DNA from: Ilex aquifolium
Taxonomy: Eukaryota; Streptophyta; Magnoliopsida; Aquifoliales; Aquifoliaceae
Assembly (NCBI GenBank): GCA_951799425.1
Contig: OX637409.1
Span: 15,417,460 to 15,481,459, forward strand
Direction of reading: 5' to 3'
Length of the DNA: 64,000 bases
The notes beneath the pieces were generated by a model, which saw only the letters and a list, made by a program, of their open reading frames with translations, made no database searches and had not been told where the DNA came from. Made by a program: the position numbers and the translations under genes. Shown one piece after another: positions 37,741 to 49,588 of the stretch (positions within the stretch are counted from its first letter, which is position 1; each line of letters opens with the position of its first letter).

Positions 37741-38340
37741 GGAAAAAGTTGAAGGGAAGTGGAATGAGTTGAAATCCTTGAAGGACAAAATTGGGTTGGA
37801 CAATGACAAACATTTTCTAATGGCAGTGGAATATGAATTGGGCAGTGGAAATACCTAGTTTAGGTAGACAAACAGCTTGGTCTTCACATGAACTGCTACA
37901 ATTTGAAACCTAGGGCTCATAGTCACAGCCTAGGGCTCGCGGGTTCTGCACCTGGGTTTGAAATTGAAAGTGCAGCTCTTGGTCTCTTAGTTTGTCTTCT
38001 TCAATTACATACGAATCTTCAAGCATACAGAACACGTGAAATTGGTGAGGAACGAAATTCCATGAGTCATAGCTTTACGTGTTCTGCAACTTTGAAATCA
38101 TAGAAGAATCTCCACAATTAGGGCACAACAGCGACGAATTAGAAATCAGATTTGATTGGTCATAGGTGAATATTGATTGGCAAGGAGATTGAATGAAGGA
38201 AGAAGACAGGAGGAATGAAGAAGAGACAGAAGAGGGAAGGGAAAGCATAAGAGGCTTTGAAGAAATTCTACGTGCTTGAAAGCCTGGTGGGTTTTGTTAT
38301 ATATGCGACGTGAAAGCAGGGTTATCAAATCCGTTTCGTT
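37741..38340. other. Unassigned DNA, no supported gene
   Basis: Contains a 71-codon open frame (37888-38103, +) without family motifs and a purine-rich stretch near 38190-38260. I see no evidence that it is a gene. Confidence 0.35.
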
Positions 38341-38343
38341 TAT

Positions 38344-38640
38344 AAAAAGCGTATTTGTTGAATACGTTTTTAACTAAGATGAAAGCAGATTCAACACATA
38401 CGCTTTTAATAAGTCCCTTATTTTGGGTAAGTTTAGCCTTTAAGAACGTAGATGTTGAGTCCGCTTTATAAGTGAAAGTAGCTTTGTTGCCTCCACTTTA
38501 TAAGTAAGCAGATTTGTTGACTCCGCTTTCAAAAAGTGTCGTAATATGTGAAAATGGATTTGTTGACTCGGTTTTATAAGTAATAGTGGATATGTTGCCT
38601 CCACTTTCTACGTGAAAGCGGATTTGTTGACTCCGCTTTC
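38344..38640. repeat. Array of small hairpins with a conserved loop
   Basis: Six short inverted repeats in 300 bp, each with a loop like TTTGTTG: 38344-38371, 38472-38500, 38505-38530, 38550-38574, 38585-38608 and 38614-38640. The last has a perfect 9-bp stem (GAAAGCGGA / TCCGCTTTC). Another uses AGTGGA / TCCACT and the first CGTATT / AATACG, so the stem sequence changes on both arms while the loop stays. The last member recurs at 39195-39221 and 39475-39501 inside the tandem repeat. Confidence 0.75.
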
Positions 38641-40036
38641 AAAAAGTGTCAAAAATTGGTAAATAAATTCAAAACTACCGTAGAACGGTAATAGTGTTTA
38701 AAAACAACCGTACGTTGGTAAATAAATCTTTAATATGTTGTATTGGAATGAACATAAGTCTGAATCCCAACAAATAAAAGCGGAGCCTCATTTATGTATT
38801 CAATTATTTTGTTGGAAGAAAAGTCAGATGGAAAATAAACTTTTGGAATTTTACTATTTCTTCTGATGATATAATGATGGTTGAGTCATTTGCTTCATTG
38901 TTTCAAGCGTTGCAAGCTAAACCTATTTTTAGGTTAGCCATTCGGCTTCCAAATCAGATATTAATGAAACATCTGGGAGGGAATACTCCAAACCAACTCT
39001 TGTTCATGTGATGTGTAAATCTCACAATTTTCTTGTTTCATTAGTCTTCATGGAAAATCTCACTTGATAATCAAAAATTGATTCGGCTCCAATTCAATCC
39101 ATTTCGGCACTATTTCAACCTCTACCAATCTCTCAATCTCTATATCTTACCTCCGGTCTTGGCCTTTTGAGTACCAATCTCTCAATCTCTACGTGAAAGT
39201 GGATTTGTTGACTCCGCTTTCAAAAAGTGTCATAAATTGGTAAATGAAACATCTGGGAGGGAATACTCCAAACCAACTCTTGTTCATGTGATGTGTAAAT
39301 CTCACAATTTTCTTGTTTCATTAGTCTTCATGGAAAATCTCACTTGATAATCAAAAATTGATTCAGCTCCAATTCAATTCATTTCGGCACTATTTCAACC
39401 TCTACCAATCTCTCAATCTCTATATCTTACCTCCGGTCTTGGCCTTTTGAGTACCAATCTCTCAATCTCTACGTGAAAGTGGATTTGTTGACTCCGCTTT
39501 CAAAAAGTGTCATAAATTGGTAAATAAATTCAAAACTACTGTAGAACGATAATATTGTTTAAAAACAATCGTACGTTGGTAAATAACTCTTTAATATGTT
39601 GTATTGGAATGAACATAAGTCAAAATCCCAACAAATAAAAGCGGAGCCTCATTTATGTATTCAATTGTATTTTTTGGATGAAAAGTCCAATGGAAAATAA
39701 ACTTTTGGAATTTTACTATTTCTTCTAATGATATAATGATGGTGAGTCATTTGCTTCATTGTTTCAAGCGTTGCAAGCTAAACCTATTTTTAGGTTAGCC
39801 ATTCGGCTTCCAAATCAGATATTAATGAAACATCTGGGAGGGAATACTCCAAACCAACTCTTGTTCATGTGATGTGTAAATCTCACAATTTTCTTGTTTC
39901 ATTGGTCTTCATGGAAAATCTCACTTGATAATCAAAAATTGATTCGGCTCCAATTCAATTTATTTCGGCACTATTTCGACCTCTACCAATCTCTCAATCT
40001 CTATATCTTACCTCCGGTCTTGGCCTTTTGAGTACC
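38610..40036. repeat. Tandem triplication, units about 581, 280 and 566 bp
   Basis: Unit 1 38610-39190, unit 2 39191-39470, unit 3 39471-40036. Each begins with the hairpin word ACGTGAAAG(C/T)GGATTTG and ends in CTTGGCCTTTTGAGTACC with or without CTCTCAATCTCT. Unit 2 lacks about 300 bp from its middle. Copies are highly similar. The middle part (ATGTTGTATTGGAATGAACA to TTAGGTTAGCCATT) is also found diverged at 60152-60440. Confidence 0.9.
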
Positions 40037-40494
40037 TATAAATCTAATTAGTGAATCAATTGAAGTGTTGATCTCTTCTCATTAATAAGGTATAAATCTA
40101 ATTTTCATCAGTTTAGTTTCGTTGATTTGAGTTCTCTTGAGATGTTGAACTTGGAACATATTTTATTTTATATAGAGTTTTTCTATAGGATATATTGATT
40201 CCTTGTACTATGGACATTAATGCTGACGAAAACCTCGCAGAAGGAAAACTTCAGTATTAACCTTTGGATTAGTAATCAATTAAATTTATTGAATATAAAA
40301 GTCAATTGCATTTAAAATTAAAATTTACAACTAATCAAATAAATGTTGCAATAAATTATATTTTTGATTAAATCTCCAAATTAACTTCCTTATATAGCGT
40401 TACTCGTCCTTGCAATGGAGCGCACCACTCAGTTAACTTTTTAGATTATTGATGCTTACTATTCCAACTATACAATTTAATATTTTAATGTGAT

Positions 40495-41680
40495 TGTTAT
40501 GAACAAAGACCACAAACAAATACTCAAAATAAAATAGAAAAATATAGAATACAAATTTACATGGATCGGCTCAAAAGCCTACTCCACGGGCGAAGCACAG
40601 AAACAAAGTTTCACTATCTACAAAAGAAGATTACACAAAATTTTATAACCCAGGGAATAGAACCAAACATAGATACCCAAAACTACGGGCCAAAATCCGC
40701 CAAAATTCGGGGCCAAAAAGGCTTAAAAGGAACTGAGTGGTCTATAATCTATTTATAGACCCAAAATACTTTGTCTCCTAATACAATAGGATTTATATTT
40801 GGTCTTTTACTTGAAGTGGAATTCTAAGACATCCACCTTTTTAAATCTCTAAAGAGAACAAAGTACAAATCAGTTTCATACTATGATTGAAATACAAGAC
40901 ACCCATAACAAATCTCCACCTAGGCTTGTATTCCATCAAGCCATTAAAACGAAAGTGAACGAACAAGCTACGTTCTCCACAAATCTTGTGAGGGATTATC
41001 CATAATAAATCTCCACCTTAACTTGTGTGTACACCAAGCCATCAAATCAAAAGTGAATTTTGTAGTTGCCTTCTTTAGAATTGCAAATATATTGAATCTC
41101 CATCAGTGTTGATCACAGTATCTCCTCAACAACTTTTGTCAAACCATTCTGTCAAAGTAATGATGTGTAACTGGATCTGTCATAGACTGAAATTATTCTA
41201 ATCACCAAAATTTTCTACTTCTAATTTTGTTGTAGCTATCCTAAAATCGTAGATTTGATACAAGTTTGTTATGAACAAAGACCACAAACAAATACTCGAA
41301 ATGAAATAGAAAAATACATAACACAAATTTACGTGGATTGGCTCGAAAGCCTACTCCACGGGTGAAGCGTAGCAACAAAGTTTCACTATCAACAAAGGGA
41401 GATTACACAAAATTCTCTAACCCAAAGAATAGAATCAAACATGGATGCCCAAAACTGGGGACCAAAATCCCCCAAAATCTGGGGCCAAAAATACCTAAAA
41501 GGAACTGAGTGGTCTATAATCTATTTAAGGACCCAAAATACTTTGTCTCCTAATACAATAGGATTTTTAATTGGTCTTTTACTTGAAGTGGAATTCTAAG
41601 ACATCCACTTTTTAAATCCCTAAAGAGAACAAATTCAAATAAGTTTCCTACTATGACTGGAATACAAGACACATACAACA
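40495..41680 (-). mobile_element. TRIM-like short LTR element (two 415-bp LTRs, 356-bp interior)
   Basis: Two direct repeats, 40495-40910 and 41267-41680, each beginning TGTTATGAACAAAGACC and ending in ACA, enclose about 356 bp without a coding frame. Minus orientation is likely. Beside the left repeat the minus strand reads AGGTGGAGATTT, a polypurine tract seen in copia-type elements, and beside the right repeat it reads TTGTATCAAATC, close to the initiator-tRNA primer site. Flanks GTGAT and AGGAT match only partly as a duplication. The lack of coding capacity fits a TRIM/SMART-type non-autonomous element. The LTRs differ visibly, so it is of moderate age. Confidence 0.75.
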
Positions 41681-42148
41681 AGGATGATGGAGCAGCATAA
41701 ATATGAAGAACAATGTTTGGATCCATAGTAGTTGGCAAATTATGGCTAAACCCGCGAGCCAGACATTGCTCATACAATTCTAGAAAACTGAAGGGCGAGA
41801 AGCGATGTTCAATGGCGGTGATAAATGTTCCATATTCTTCACCCAAAAAATTCAAGGTAAAGTGCACAAGATCGGAGTCCTTGATGCGTACATTGATGGC
41901 TATGAGAGAGTCCAATAACAGTTTGACACAACTAAGATAACTAGAAACAATGTCATTGCCCTTGATGATGCCTTGTAGGTCCTTGAGAAGGTAAGATTTT
42001 TGGGCAGTTGATTGTTGTTGATAGAGGTCAGTGAGAGGTTCCCAAGCTTCTTTGGCAGTCTTGAGACCATGTAATTAGGAGGATAATAATTCCATCAAAG
42101 TAGCATTAATACATGCTTTGACGAATTGATCTTGTTTGTACCAGGCAG

Positions 42149-45100
42149 GGGCGGACCCAGACTTTTCGTGCAGTGGGGGCAATCTAAGATCATAATATTG
42201 ACATTATTTTTGCAAACACAATAACTAACGATAATTTTATATTTCTAATTTCATTAAAAAAACAACAATTAGAGGCGAAAACCATATAGACAAGCAATAT
42301 AAAAGAAAGGCCAAAAGAAAAAACTTACCATAAAATATCCACAAATGCCAAAATTCAAGATCATTTGAATAAACTACTTTCATAAGATTGAACTCTTTTA
42401 TGTCGTCTTTTTACCATCCAATTTTCAAGGATGGTAAATTTTTCAGTAAGACTGATTCACAACGAATCAAATCATCTTTTAATTAAAATTCAGTAATCAA
42501 AACTTTATTATCTGTTGTGACACCCCAAAACAGTCCATATAAGTCTCATTACGACTATTTCCAAATATTTACGTGCTCAAAAATCATATTTTTTTTACAA
42601 TGATTTTACAAGGACTCAAAATAAAGTCACATCTCGGCTTTTCTTCCTCCTTAAGTGCCCGAGTGAATGCCGTCCGTCGGCGTAAAACCCGCACTTGAAA
42701 TGTTTTCTCGTATAGGGTGAGCAACTCTCAATAGAGTATCTCCTATAGAGGCTACTGCCCACCCTAGATGCATATGCAATGTTTACATACAACAGTCATC
42801 CATAACAACATTCCAAACAAGAATATGCAACTCTATATTGGAATTTTACCATGTCATGCCATGGAATGAGATGAGATTTATTCATGCATCTTAACCCGAG
42901 TGCTCACCGACTCCCACAACACAATGCAATACACTTGTGCAATGAAACCGTCAATTGACGAAAATATCCATCCAATGATCGTTTGAAATAAAAGTCATGT
43001 GCTTGTAAAACCAAATCACTGTTGGATGTTACTCATTGAATGAGTATTTTTATAAATCAAAATCTTGTGTCTTATTGGGCAACGGATTTTGGAATTACAT
43101 CGCTGGCTCCGTATGCCTAATTCATTTTTTTGGACTTGCACCGACGGAAGTGAATAAACCAATAACCGGGTTTTGCACCTGAGGGAGAGTTTAGCCCTAC
43201 TTGCTATACCCGACACAAGTTTTTTCATGCATGCAACCGTGCGACTCAGTAGGATCTTCAATCCCACTTTCCCGAGCCCACCCTTCAACCACCAAGTATG
43301 ATGTTTGAATAAACCATGCCCACACACACACACACCCACACTCATGCCTAAGCCCATGAATGTGATGTCTCCGTGCAAATGCAATGTAATGCACAATCGC
43401 ATATCAATGTCATGTCTCATATGTAATGAATGTCATATGGACAACTTAAACTACATATCAACATGGGTCAAGGCAATATATGTGTAATGCACATAATTAC
43501 CATAATTTATCATGATGCTAATACATTAACAACATGTATTAATACACAACTACAACAACTTCAAGCATGTCATAGCACATTCCATTCACAAAGACACATT
43601 ATAAACACATATCGATATTTTATCTAACAACAACAACCAAACATGTTGTTACATAATCAATCAATGACACACTTAATTCTCAAGGCATAATGTAAACATA
43701 TAACATGCCCACAAAACAGGCCACAAAACAGCCCCTAAACAGGCCATAAAACAGCCCCAAATACAGTCCCATAATAGCTCCAAAAACAGTCCACAATTCC
43801 AACCCAAAACAGCCCACAATTTCAACACCAAAGGATAGGAATAAAAATCAAAGTAGGAGGAACCCTACCTCTTGGTGCGTAAATCACCCAAAGGAAGCTT
43901 CAAGAACACTTCCCAAGCCCAAAACTTTGATTTCTCCAAAATCTTTTTTTTTGGATCTTCGGTGAAATCAGTTCTTTTTGGTACGTACGCATAGCCCTCG
44001 TCGAGGAGATGAACTTTAACTCTTGGCTCGACGAATTCCGACCGACGGAACTCCGGGAATCGAAGGAGAAAGCTTGAAGATTGATTTTTTTTCTTCTTCT
44101 CTTCTCTCTCTTCTCTCCCAAACGTGTGAGACTGAACAAATGGAGATATTTTCTCCAAAAATCTGATTTAAGTCACTATTTATAATTTTAATTGTGCGGT
44201 CCACGTCGCACAGCATATTTCCTACTTTCGAGTCCGTTTTTTGTCCCAAAACGTTTCATTACATCCCGGTTTAAGTTCAAATTAACTTTATTTGAACTTT
44301 AATCCAATTCTAAGGAAATTTTATAAAACTCGTTTGTGGGGACCTTTGCGAGGTCATTCGCCACCCAGCCGCTTCGAAACACGTGCAAAATCCGACTTTC
44401 TCGGAATTCGACGAAATTAGTCTGGATGACTAGATTTTGCGATACGAATCCAACGGTAAAGTCCGTTGGGTCATATGAGCTCTAGAGAACATGTATTTTA
44501 AATCTGCATTTTAGTGGCAAATTACTATTTTGCCATTTTTCAGAAAAAGTTCAAATTTACCCGAGTTTTACATCTGTTATAGCAAAAAAAAAAGGGCAAT
44601 AATAACCAAAGCCCAACTAACTGTGTAATAATAAAAAAAAAATAACATAAGTTTCAAAATTAAAGAAATAGTTTATGCATAATCTCTTGCAACTGCTCCA
44701 ATAGAACCTCCTAATATCCCATTTCTGTTAAAGATATTTACTCAATTGATTGGATAAATGTCGATTGCATTCGAAAACGAAGTCAAGAATGCTGAAGAGA
44801 GGAAAGACATAAAAGAGATAAGAAGAGAAGTGGGATACCCAAGAGAGAAAAATTCAAAAAAAGTGATGTTTATAACATATCATGTATAACGTCTATTTAC
44901 CAAGTTCATGTGGCATTTATTCGGGGTTAGTGCCGAATTATTTATTTTAAAGGACTAATAAATTCATCTATTTATCACCCAAATTAATTTAGGCTAAACC
45001 TCCACTAATTCTTTTTTGATTTCATTGGTCATATTTAGAATTATAAGGAATAAAATTAGTTTCTCAAATTTATCTAAATAAAAAATTTTTGATGAAAAAT

Positions 45101-45290
45101 ACGAACAAAAGGGTAGAGGCCAGGAGTTGAAGGGCGAGGAAAATAAGGCTTCCAAAGTTATATTTTGATGGTTTCAAAATTACACTAAACCTTTATTTTA
45201 TGAAATTTTCAGTGGGGGCAAGATTTAGAAATTTTTGAAATTTTCAAAATTTTACAAGGTCCCAAATTCTTTTAAACTTCTAGTAAGGAT
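42149..45290. mobile_element. Unclassified insertion in copia gag, possibly hAT-like
   Basis: AT-rich DNA that interrupts the copia gag. Its left edge reads CAGGGGCGGACCCAG followed by AGTGGGGGCAA, which resembles terminal sequence of plant hAT-type non-autonomous elements. A similar CAGTGGGGGCAAGA word occurs near 45211, but in the same orientation. I could not find a matching inverted end or target duplication, so the class and the right border are uncertain. It carries the solo LTR at 42516-44572. Confidence 0.4.
42516..44572 (-). mobile_element. Solo LTR of a Ty3/gypsy-type element, TSD TCTGT
   Basis: A 2057-bp block with perfect 5-bp duplications TCTGT (42511-42515 and 44573-44577). On the minus strand it starts TGTAAAACTCGGG and ends GGGGTGTCACA, resembling the TGTAACACC...GTTACA ends of the Tekay LTRs here. 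No internal region. It contains a short degenerate repeat of AAAACAGCCC words (about 43708-43817). Confidence 0.85.
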
Positions 45291-45662
45291 AGCCTAAGAC
45301 GCTCTCGCTTGGATTGGGTGTTGATTGACCAGGTGAAGAGTTTGTAGTAGATGATGGAGGGACGATGGATCCATTAGCGTAGCCAAGAAGATCAGCGCTA
45401 ATGAGAATTGATTCAAGTTGAACACGCCAAAGAAGATAATTGTTGATGTTAAGTTTTACCAAAACAAAGTTGGTTATGTTTGTGAGGGGAAGAGTTGAAG
45501 AATGAGTTGAAAAAGCCATATCCGTGGGTTGAAAAAAAAGAGGTTTAAAAAATTTATGACTCTAATACGATGAAAGATTGAAAGACTAATGTGTTTGGAT
45601 GACTTACCAATTACTAGGTTCTATCAATGCAGTCCAAATGTCAGGCCCTTCTTCGCAACAAC

Positions 45663-47700
45663 TATAACGCCCCAAAAAAATCGGGGGTCCTTAATTTAAC
45701 AAAATTCGGGCAGAGTCTCTTTTGTTCGAGGAGCTCTATCCAAAACACAACATGTGCAATTATATTACATTGATCACACCGGGTCCATTTATCCATATTC
45801 ATATAACCACATGCAATTTTTTCTTTTACATTAAATCAGTCCATATCCACTTTGGACGACATTATTATCTAAAACCCTTCACATCATGAGAGCAACTAAT
45901 AAATTCCAACCATAAAGAAATTTCATTCATCATACATGATATCTACAACATCATCTCAAAGGATTATGTCAAATCATGGTCATTATATCCAAAAGAATAT
46001 GCCAAACTATGACAATTACATCCAAAGAAATCAAACTTGTCTTGCAGCGGAATAACCAAAAATATTAGACATTACATTGTCTTAAAATAAACTTCATAGG
46101 GTAGAACCTAAGAGCATGTAGCTCTAGGCATCAATCTCGGGATCCACGTTTCCGTCTATTGGAGCTTCCCATTGTGCCGGCTCATCAACTCTAAGCTCCT
46201 CCTCTAGGCCATAATCTGAAAAGGGATATTGTTTGTAGGGGGTGAGCACTAAGCTTTGTAAGAAAATCCTTTCAAACTCGAACAAGGTTTAGAAACATAT
46301 AAACCAAGTCGGTCTCGTTTCACAAATATCATATATATAACTTTTGAAGGAAAATCGTGACATTTTAATAGATCTCTAGTTTACGAACAACAATAAAGTT
46401 AAACGGAGAGGTGAAACTAATTACCAACATGGAGCCATACAATTTCCCAAAAGTAAACCAATAACCCACACATGATATAATATTGTTCTCTTTGGCATGA
46501 GCATCTTTACAAGGAACCTCTCACCCTCAAGATTTTGTTTCTCAAGCATCCTTACCAGGAACCTCTCACCCTCAAGGTCTTGTTTCTTTTACAGGAGCAT
46601 CCATACAAGGAACCTCTCACTCATGTTCATCAAAACAACCATACAAGAAATACAATATCCACAATTTCTCAAAAACAACAAGCCATTCCCAAAAATCCCC
46701 AAATTTCTCATAAAGTAGCACAATAGAGACAATGTGAGAAAATATACAAGAGATCCTCATAAATATCATTTTGTGGTTCAATTTCAAGCACTAAAGTTTT
46801 TGAATTCAATAATCAAGGAAAAATCAAGAGAAAAACCATTTTTCCTTGAGAACTAGGGTTTGAGACCAAGAAAAGAGTTTTAATGGTGATTCCACCATAG
46901 CATTGTTTAAAACATGACCACATTTGCATAAATATCAAGAATCAACAATTTCATAGCAAGTATATAAGATTTAGAGTCAAAAGAATGTATATATATATAT
47001 GTATGCCCTAACCTCAGTGCAAGAGAATGAAAGAAAACTCCTACCTTGAATCAAAATTCAAGTAAGAACCCAAGCTTTAATAACCTCCTTCTTCCCTTTT
47101 CTTCCTCCCTTAATCTTCCTCTAGGGTTCCAAGAGGTGTGGGGTGAGAGTGGAGTGAAAGAAATGAGGGAAAATGGGATGAAAATGGGGTTTTAAACACA
47201 TCAGCCCTGAAATTCACTGTTCATGAACTGTTTTGGTCTTCTCCGAAATTACGGTTTTACCACTAAGAATCTCCAATTTGATCTATATGACTATCCTAAG
47301 GTTTTTCGACGTTCCGGATTCATTTTTAATGTTATTTTAATCTAAAAATATTTAGTTTTATGATTTATTTCAAAATTAAAGTAAATTTACACTCGAAACA
47401 CTAAAATTACTATTTTATTCATCCGAACCGCTATATGTGCTAAACGACTATTCCAAATTTTTCGGATCTCTCAGGTTCAATGATAATATTATTTTGACCT
47501 AAAAAAAAATTAATATTTTTACTTAGTTGCTTTTATCAATTTTAAACACCTCCAAAAAAATTAAATTTCACAATCAATTTGCCTCCCTAGTATTTATTTC
47601 TACTATTACAATCTATAGGTTTCATGCATACCTCATCACCTATATTAGCATTCCAAAATAATTACTTACTATATATAAGATAAGAGTGTGGGGGTTTACA
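45663..47700 (-). mobile_element. Solo LTR related to the Tekay family, TSD ACAAC
   Basis: 2038 bp, minus orientation, flanked by perfect ACAAC duplications (45658-45662 and 47701-47705). The left end (TATAACGCCCC) matches the TGTAACGCCCC edge of the LTRs at 15588 and 22511, with shared blocks such as GGGCAGAGTCTC and CACACCGGGTCCATTTATCC. It is much more diverged than those LTRs, so it is an older insertion. Confidence 0.88.
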
Positions 47701-48248
47701 ACAACACATGGACTCTTATTCCATATTAATTGCACATGAATGTTGTTGGATGCAAATGGGTTTATCGCCTCAGAAGTCATAACGATGCCACACTAGAACG
47801 CTATAAAGCTTGTTTTGTTGCCAAGGGATTCACTCAACAACTTGGAATTGGCTACACTCAAACCTTTAGTTATGTTGTGAAGTCGGCTACTATTCGAACC
47901 GCTCTTAGCTTGGTCGTCTCTATAAAGGATTTGGGTTATCTACATTATTTGTTGGGCATTGAAGCTACTAGAATTGATTATGGCCTTAAATTAACACAAA
48001 ACAAGTATAAACTTTATTTATTGCAAAGCGCTGGTATGACTGTATGCAAACCATGTGCCACCCATATTTCTTCGGGTCCTAAAATGTCTGAAATTGATGT
48101 TCTAATACTTGTTGTTCGACTACTAGATTTTGCATTTTCCTAGGGCCGAATCTTATATCGTGGGCCTCTAAGAAACAACCAACTGTTTCTAGATCTAACA
48201 ATGAGGCAAAATATAAAACCTCGGCAGTCAAACCTTCTGAAATGTTAT

Positions 48249-49065
48249 TTTTTTTTAAGGAAAAGAAAATTTTTATTTCCAAAAAGAATGAATTACAAGA
48301 ATCAAAAAACAAATTGTTCTTAAAAAAACCAGAAAATGGCTTTAATCCTTCAAGAGGATGTACACCATTTCTAATTACATTTTAGGTCCCTCTGACTTAA
48401 ATCAGGTCCTGCCTCCCAGCTCCATGCCTTCAGACTAGCATCTCCCAGCAGTCCAGTGCATCACTCAGAAGAGCACCTTTCAGACTTTGGATCAGAACCT
48501 GCCTTCATATCCCAGTTCCATGCCTTTGATCACAAACCACAACCTTTCTCCTTGCAGTGGGCAACCTAGATTGATCCTGTTGCAGAAGCAGTCTGCCAGA
48601 CAAAGGCAGAATGCTATGTGTTAAAAATTCAGTGTATGTTTCAGTCTGAATAGCAAAAGTGGCCAAAAAATCAGCAATCACATTGGCCTCCCTGTAAATA
48701 TGTCTTGGCTAATACTGCAGACTGCCAAGCAGCTTCCAGATATGTTCCATAGTGCATTGCAGTCTCCAAGGAACCACTGCCTTTCCCAATGCCATTTGAA
48801 CTAAAACTTGAGAATTAGATTCAATCAAAATCTGATATTCCTCTAAACCATGTTGCATAATCAACTTCAAACCATCCAATAAAGCCTTGCATTCAACCTG
48901 CATATTATACCCTAACCCATAAAATGCAGCAGCACCTATAACAAGATGCCCTTTAGAATTCCTAAGAACCATTCCACCTCCAGACAGACCACTGCTCCCT
49001 TTAGAAGCTCCATATACATTAAGCTTCATCATATTCACAGGAGGAGGCTCCCACTTAATCCACTG
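48249..49065 (-). mobile_element. 5'-truncated L1-type LINE with RNase H domain
   Basis: An 817-bp insertion in the copia remnant, flanked by an 18-bp duplication (AACCTTCTGAAATGTTAT at 48231-48248 and 49066-49083). A short poly-T at its left edge is the poly-A tail of a minus-strand LINE, and the other end is truncated. About 49.06-48.71 kb encodes a plant-type RNase H domain (KWEPPPVNMMKLNVYGASKG, then VECKALLDGLKLI and LIESNSQVLVQMA). The usual catalytic Asp in DGASKG reads Tyr, and ESDS reads ESNS, so the enzyme is dead. This C-terminal RNase H is known from plant L1 elements. Confidence 0.88.
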
Positions 49066-49372
49066 AACCTTCTGAAATGTTATGGCTTTCATATTTGATT
49101 CAAGATCTTCATCTTTAACTACAACACCCTGTGACTCCTTACTGCAACAATCTTAGTGCAACACACATGACAACAAATCCAGTTCTTCATACTTGCACAA
49201 AACACATTGAAGTTGACTAACATTTTGTATTAGATCTTATGGTTAAGGGTGCTCTTCAGGTCCAATTTCTTCGTGATGATTCTCAACTCGCTGACATCTT
49301 CACAAAAGGATTGCTTGCTCCAATCTTTTTCCACCATATATTCAAACTAATACTGGTTTTGCGGGGGAGTAA

Positions 49373-49588
49373 TGGATGATAACGATATACTGTAACTAAT
49401 ATATGTACAATAGGATTTGATGTAATCTAGAATTTTCAATTTTGTGCTATCTTGTATAGAATATAAGATTTGCTGTAATATCTAACTCTATAGGATAATA
49501 GTTGTAAGTTCAGCTTATACAATAAATACAACTACACCAACCCAATAACGGTTAAGTCATCCAAACACATTAGTCTTTCAATCTTTCA
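49373..49588 (+). repeat. 3' LTR of the copia element (216 bp)
   Basis: Starts TGGATGATAACG after a purine tract and ends TCTTTCAATCTTTCA. Its last 36 bp recur in reverse at 45571-45606. Confidence 0.75.

Larger units (their letters stand above)
41681..45606 (-). mobile_element. Ty1/copia 5' part (LTR end, primer site, gag), minus strand, broken fossil
   Basis: Minus-strand copia remnant. From right to left: the last 36 bp of an LTR (45571-45606, identical to the end of the LTR at 49373-49588), a primer-site-like CGTATTAGAGTC, and gag starting near 45519 (LNINNYLLWR). Gag continues beyond a large insertion at about 42130-41690 (AWYKQDQFVKACINAT; TLNFLGEEYGTFITAIEHRF). Protease and pol are absent on this strand. 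About 3.1 kb of foreign DNA (42149 to about 45290) splits gag. Broken, with several breaks. Confidence 0.75.
45607..49588 (+). mobile_element. Ty1/copia 3' part (RT, RNase H, 3' LTR), plus strand, broken fossil
   Basis: Plus-strand copia pol remnant starting near the N-terminal edge of the reverse transcriptase (NNTWTLIP around the solo LTR, then GCKWVYRLRSHNDATLERYK near 47.75 kb and AKGFTQQLGIGYTQTF). It runs to RNase H (TKHIEVD and QLADIFTKGLLAP near 49.2-49.3 kb), a purine tract (GCGGGGGAGTAA) and a 216-bp LTR (49373-49588). The middle of the RT is missing. It is interrupted by a solo LTR and a LINE. Broken, with many breaks. Confidence 0.82.
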
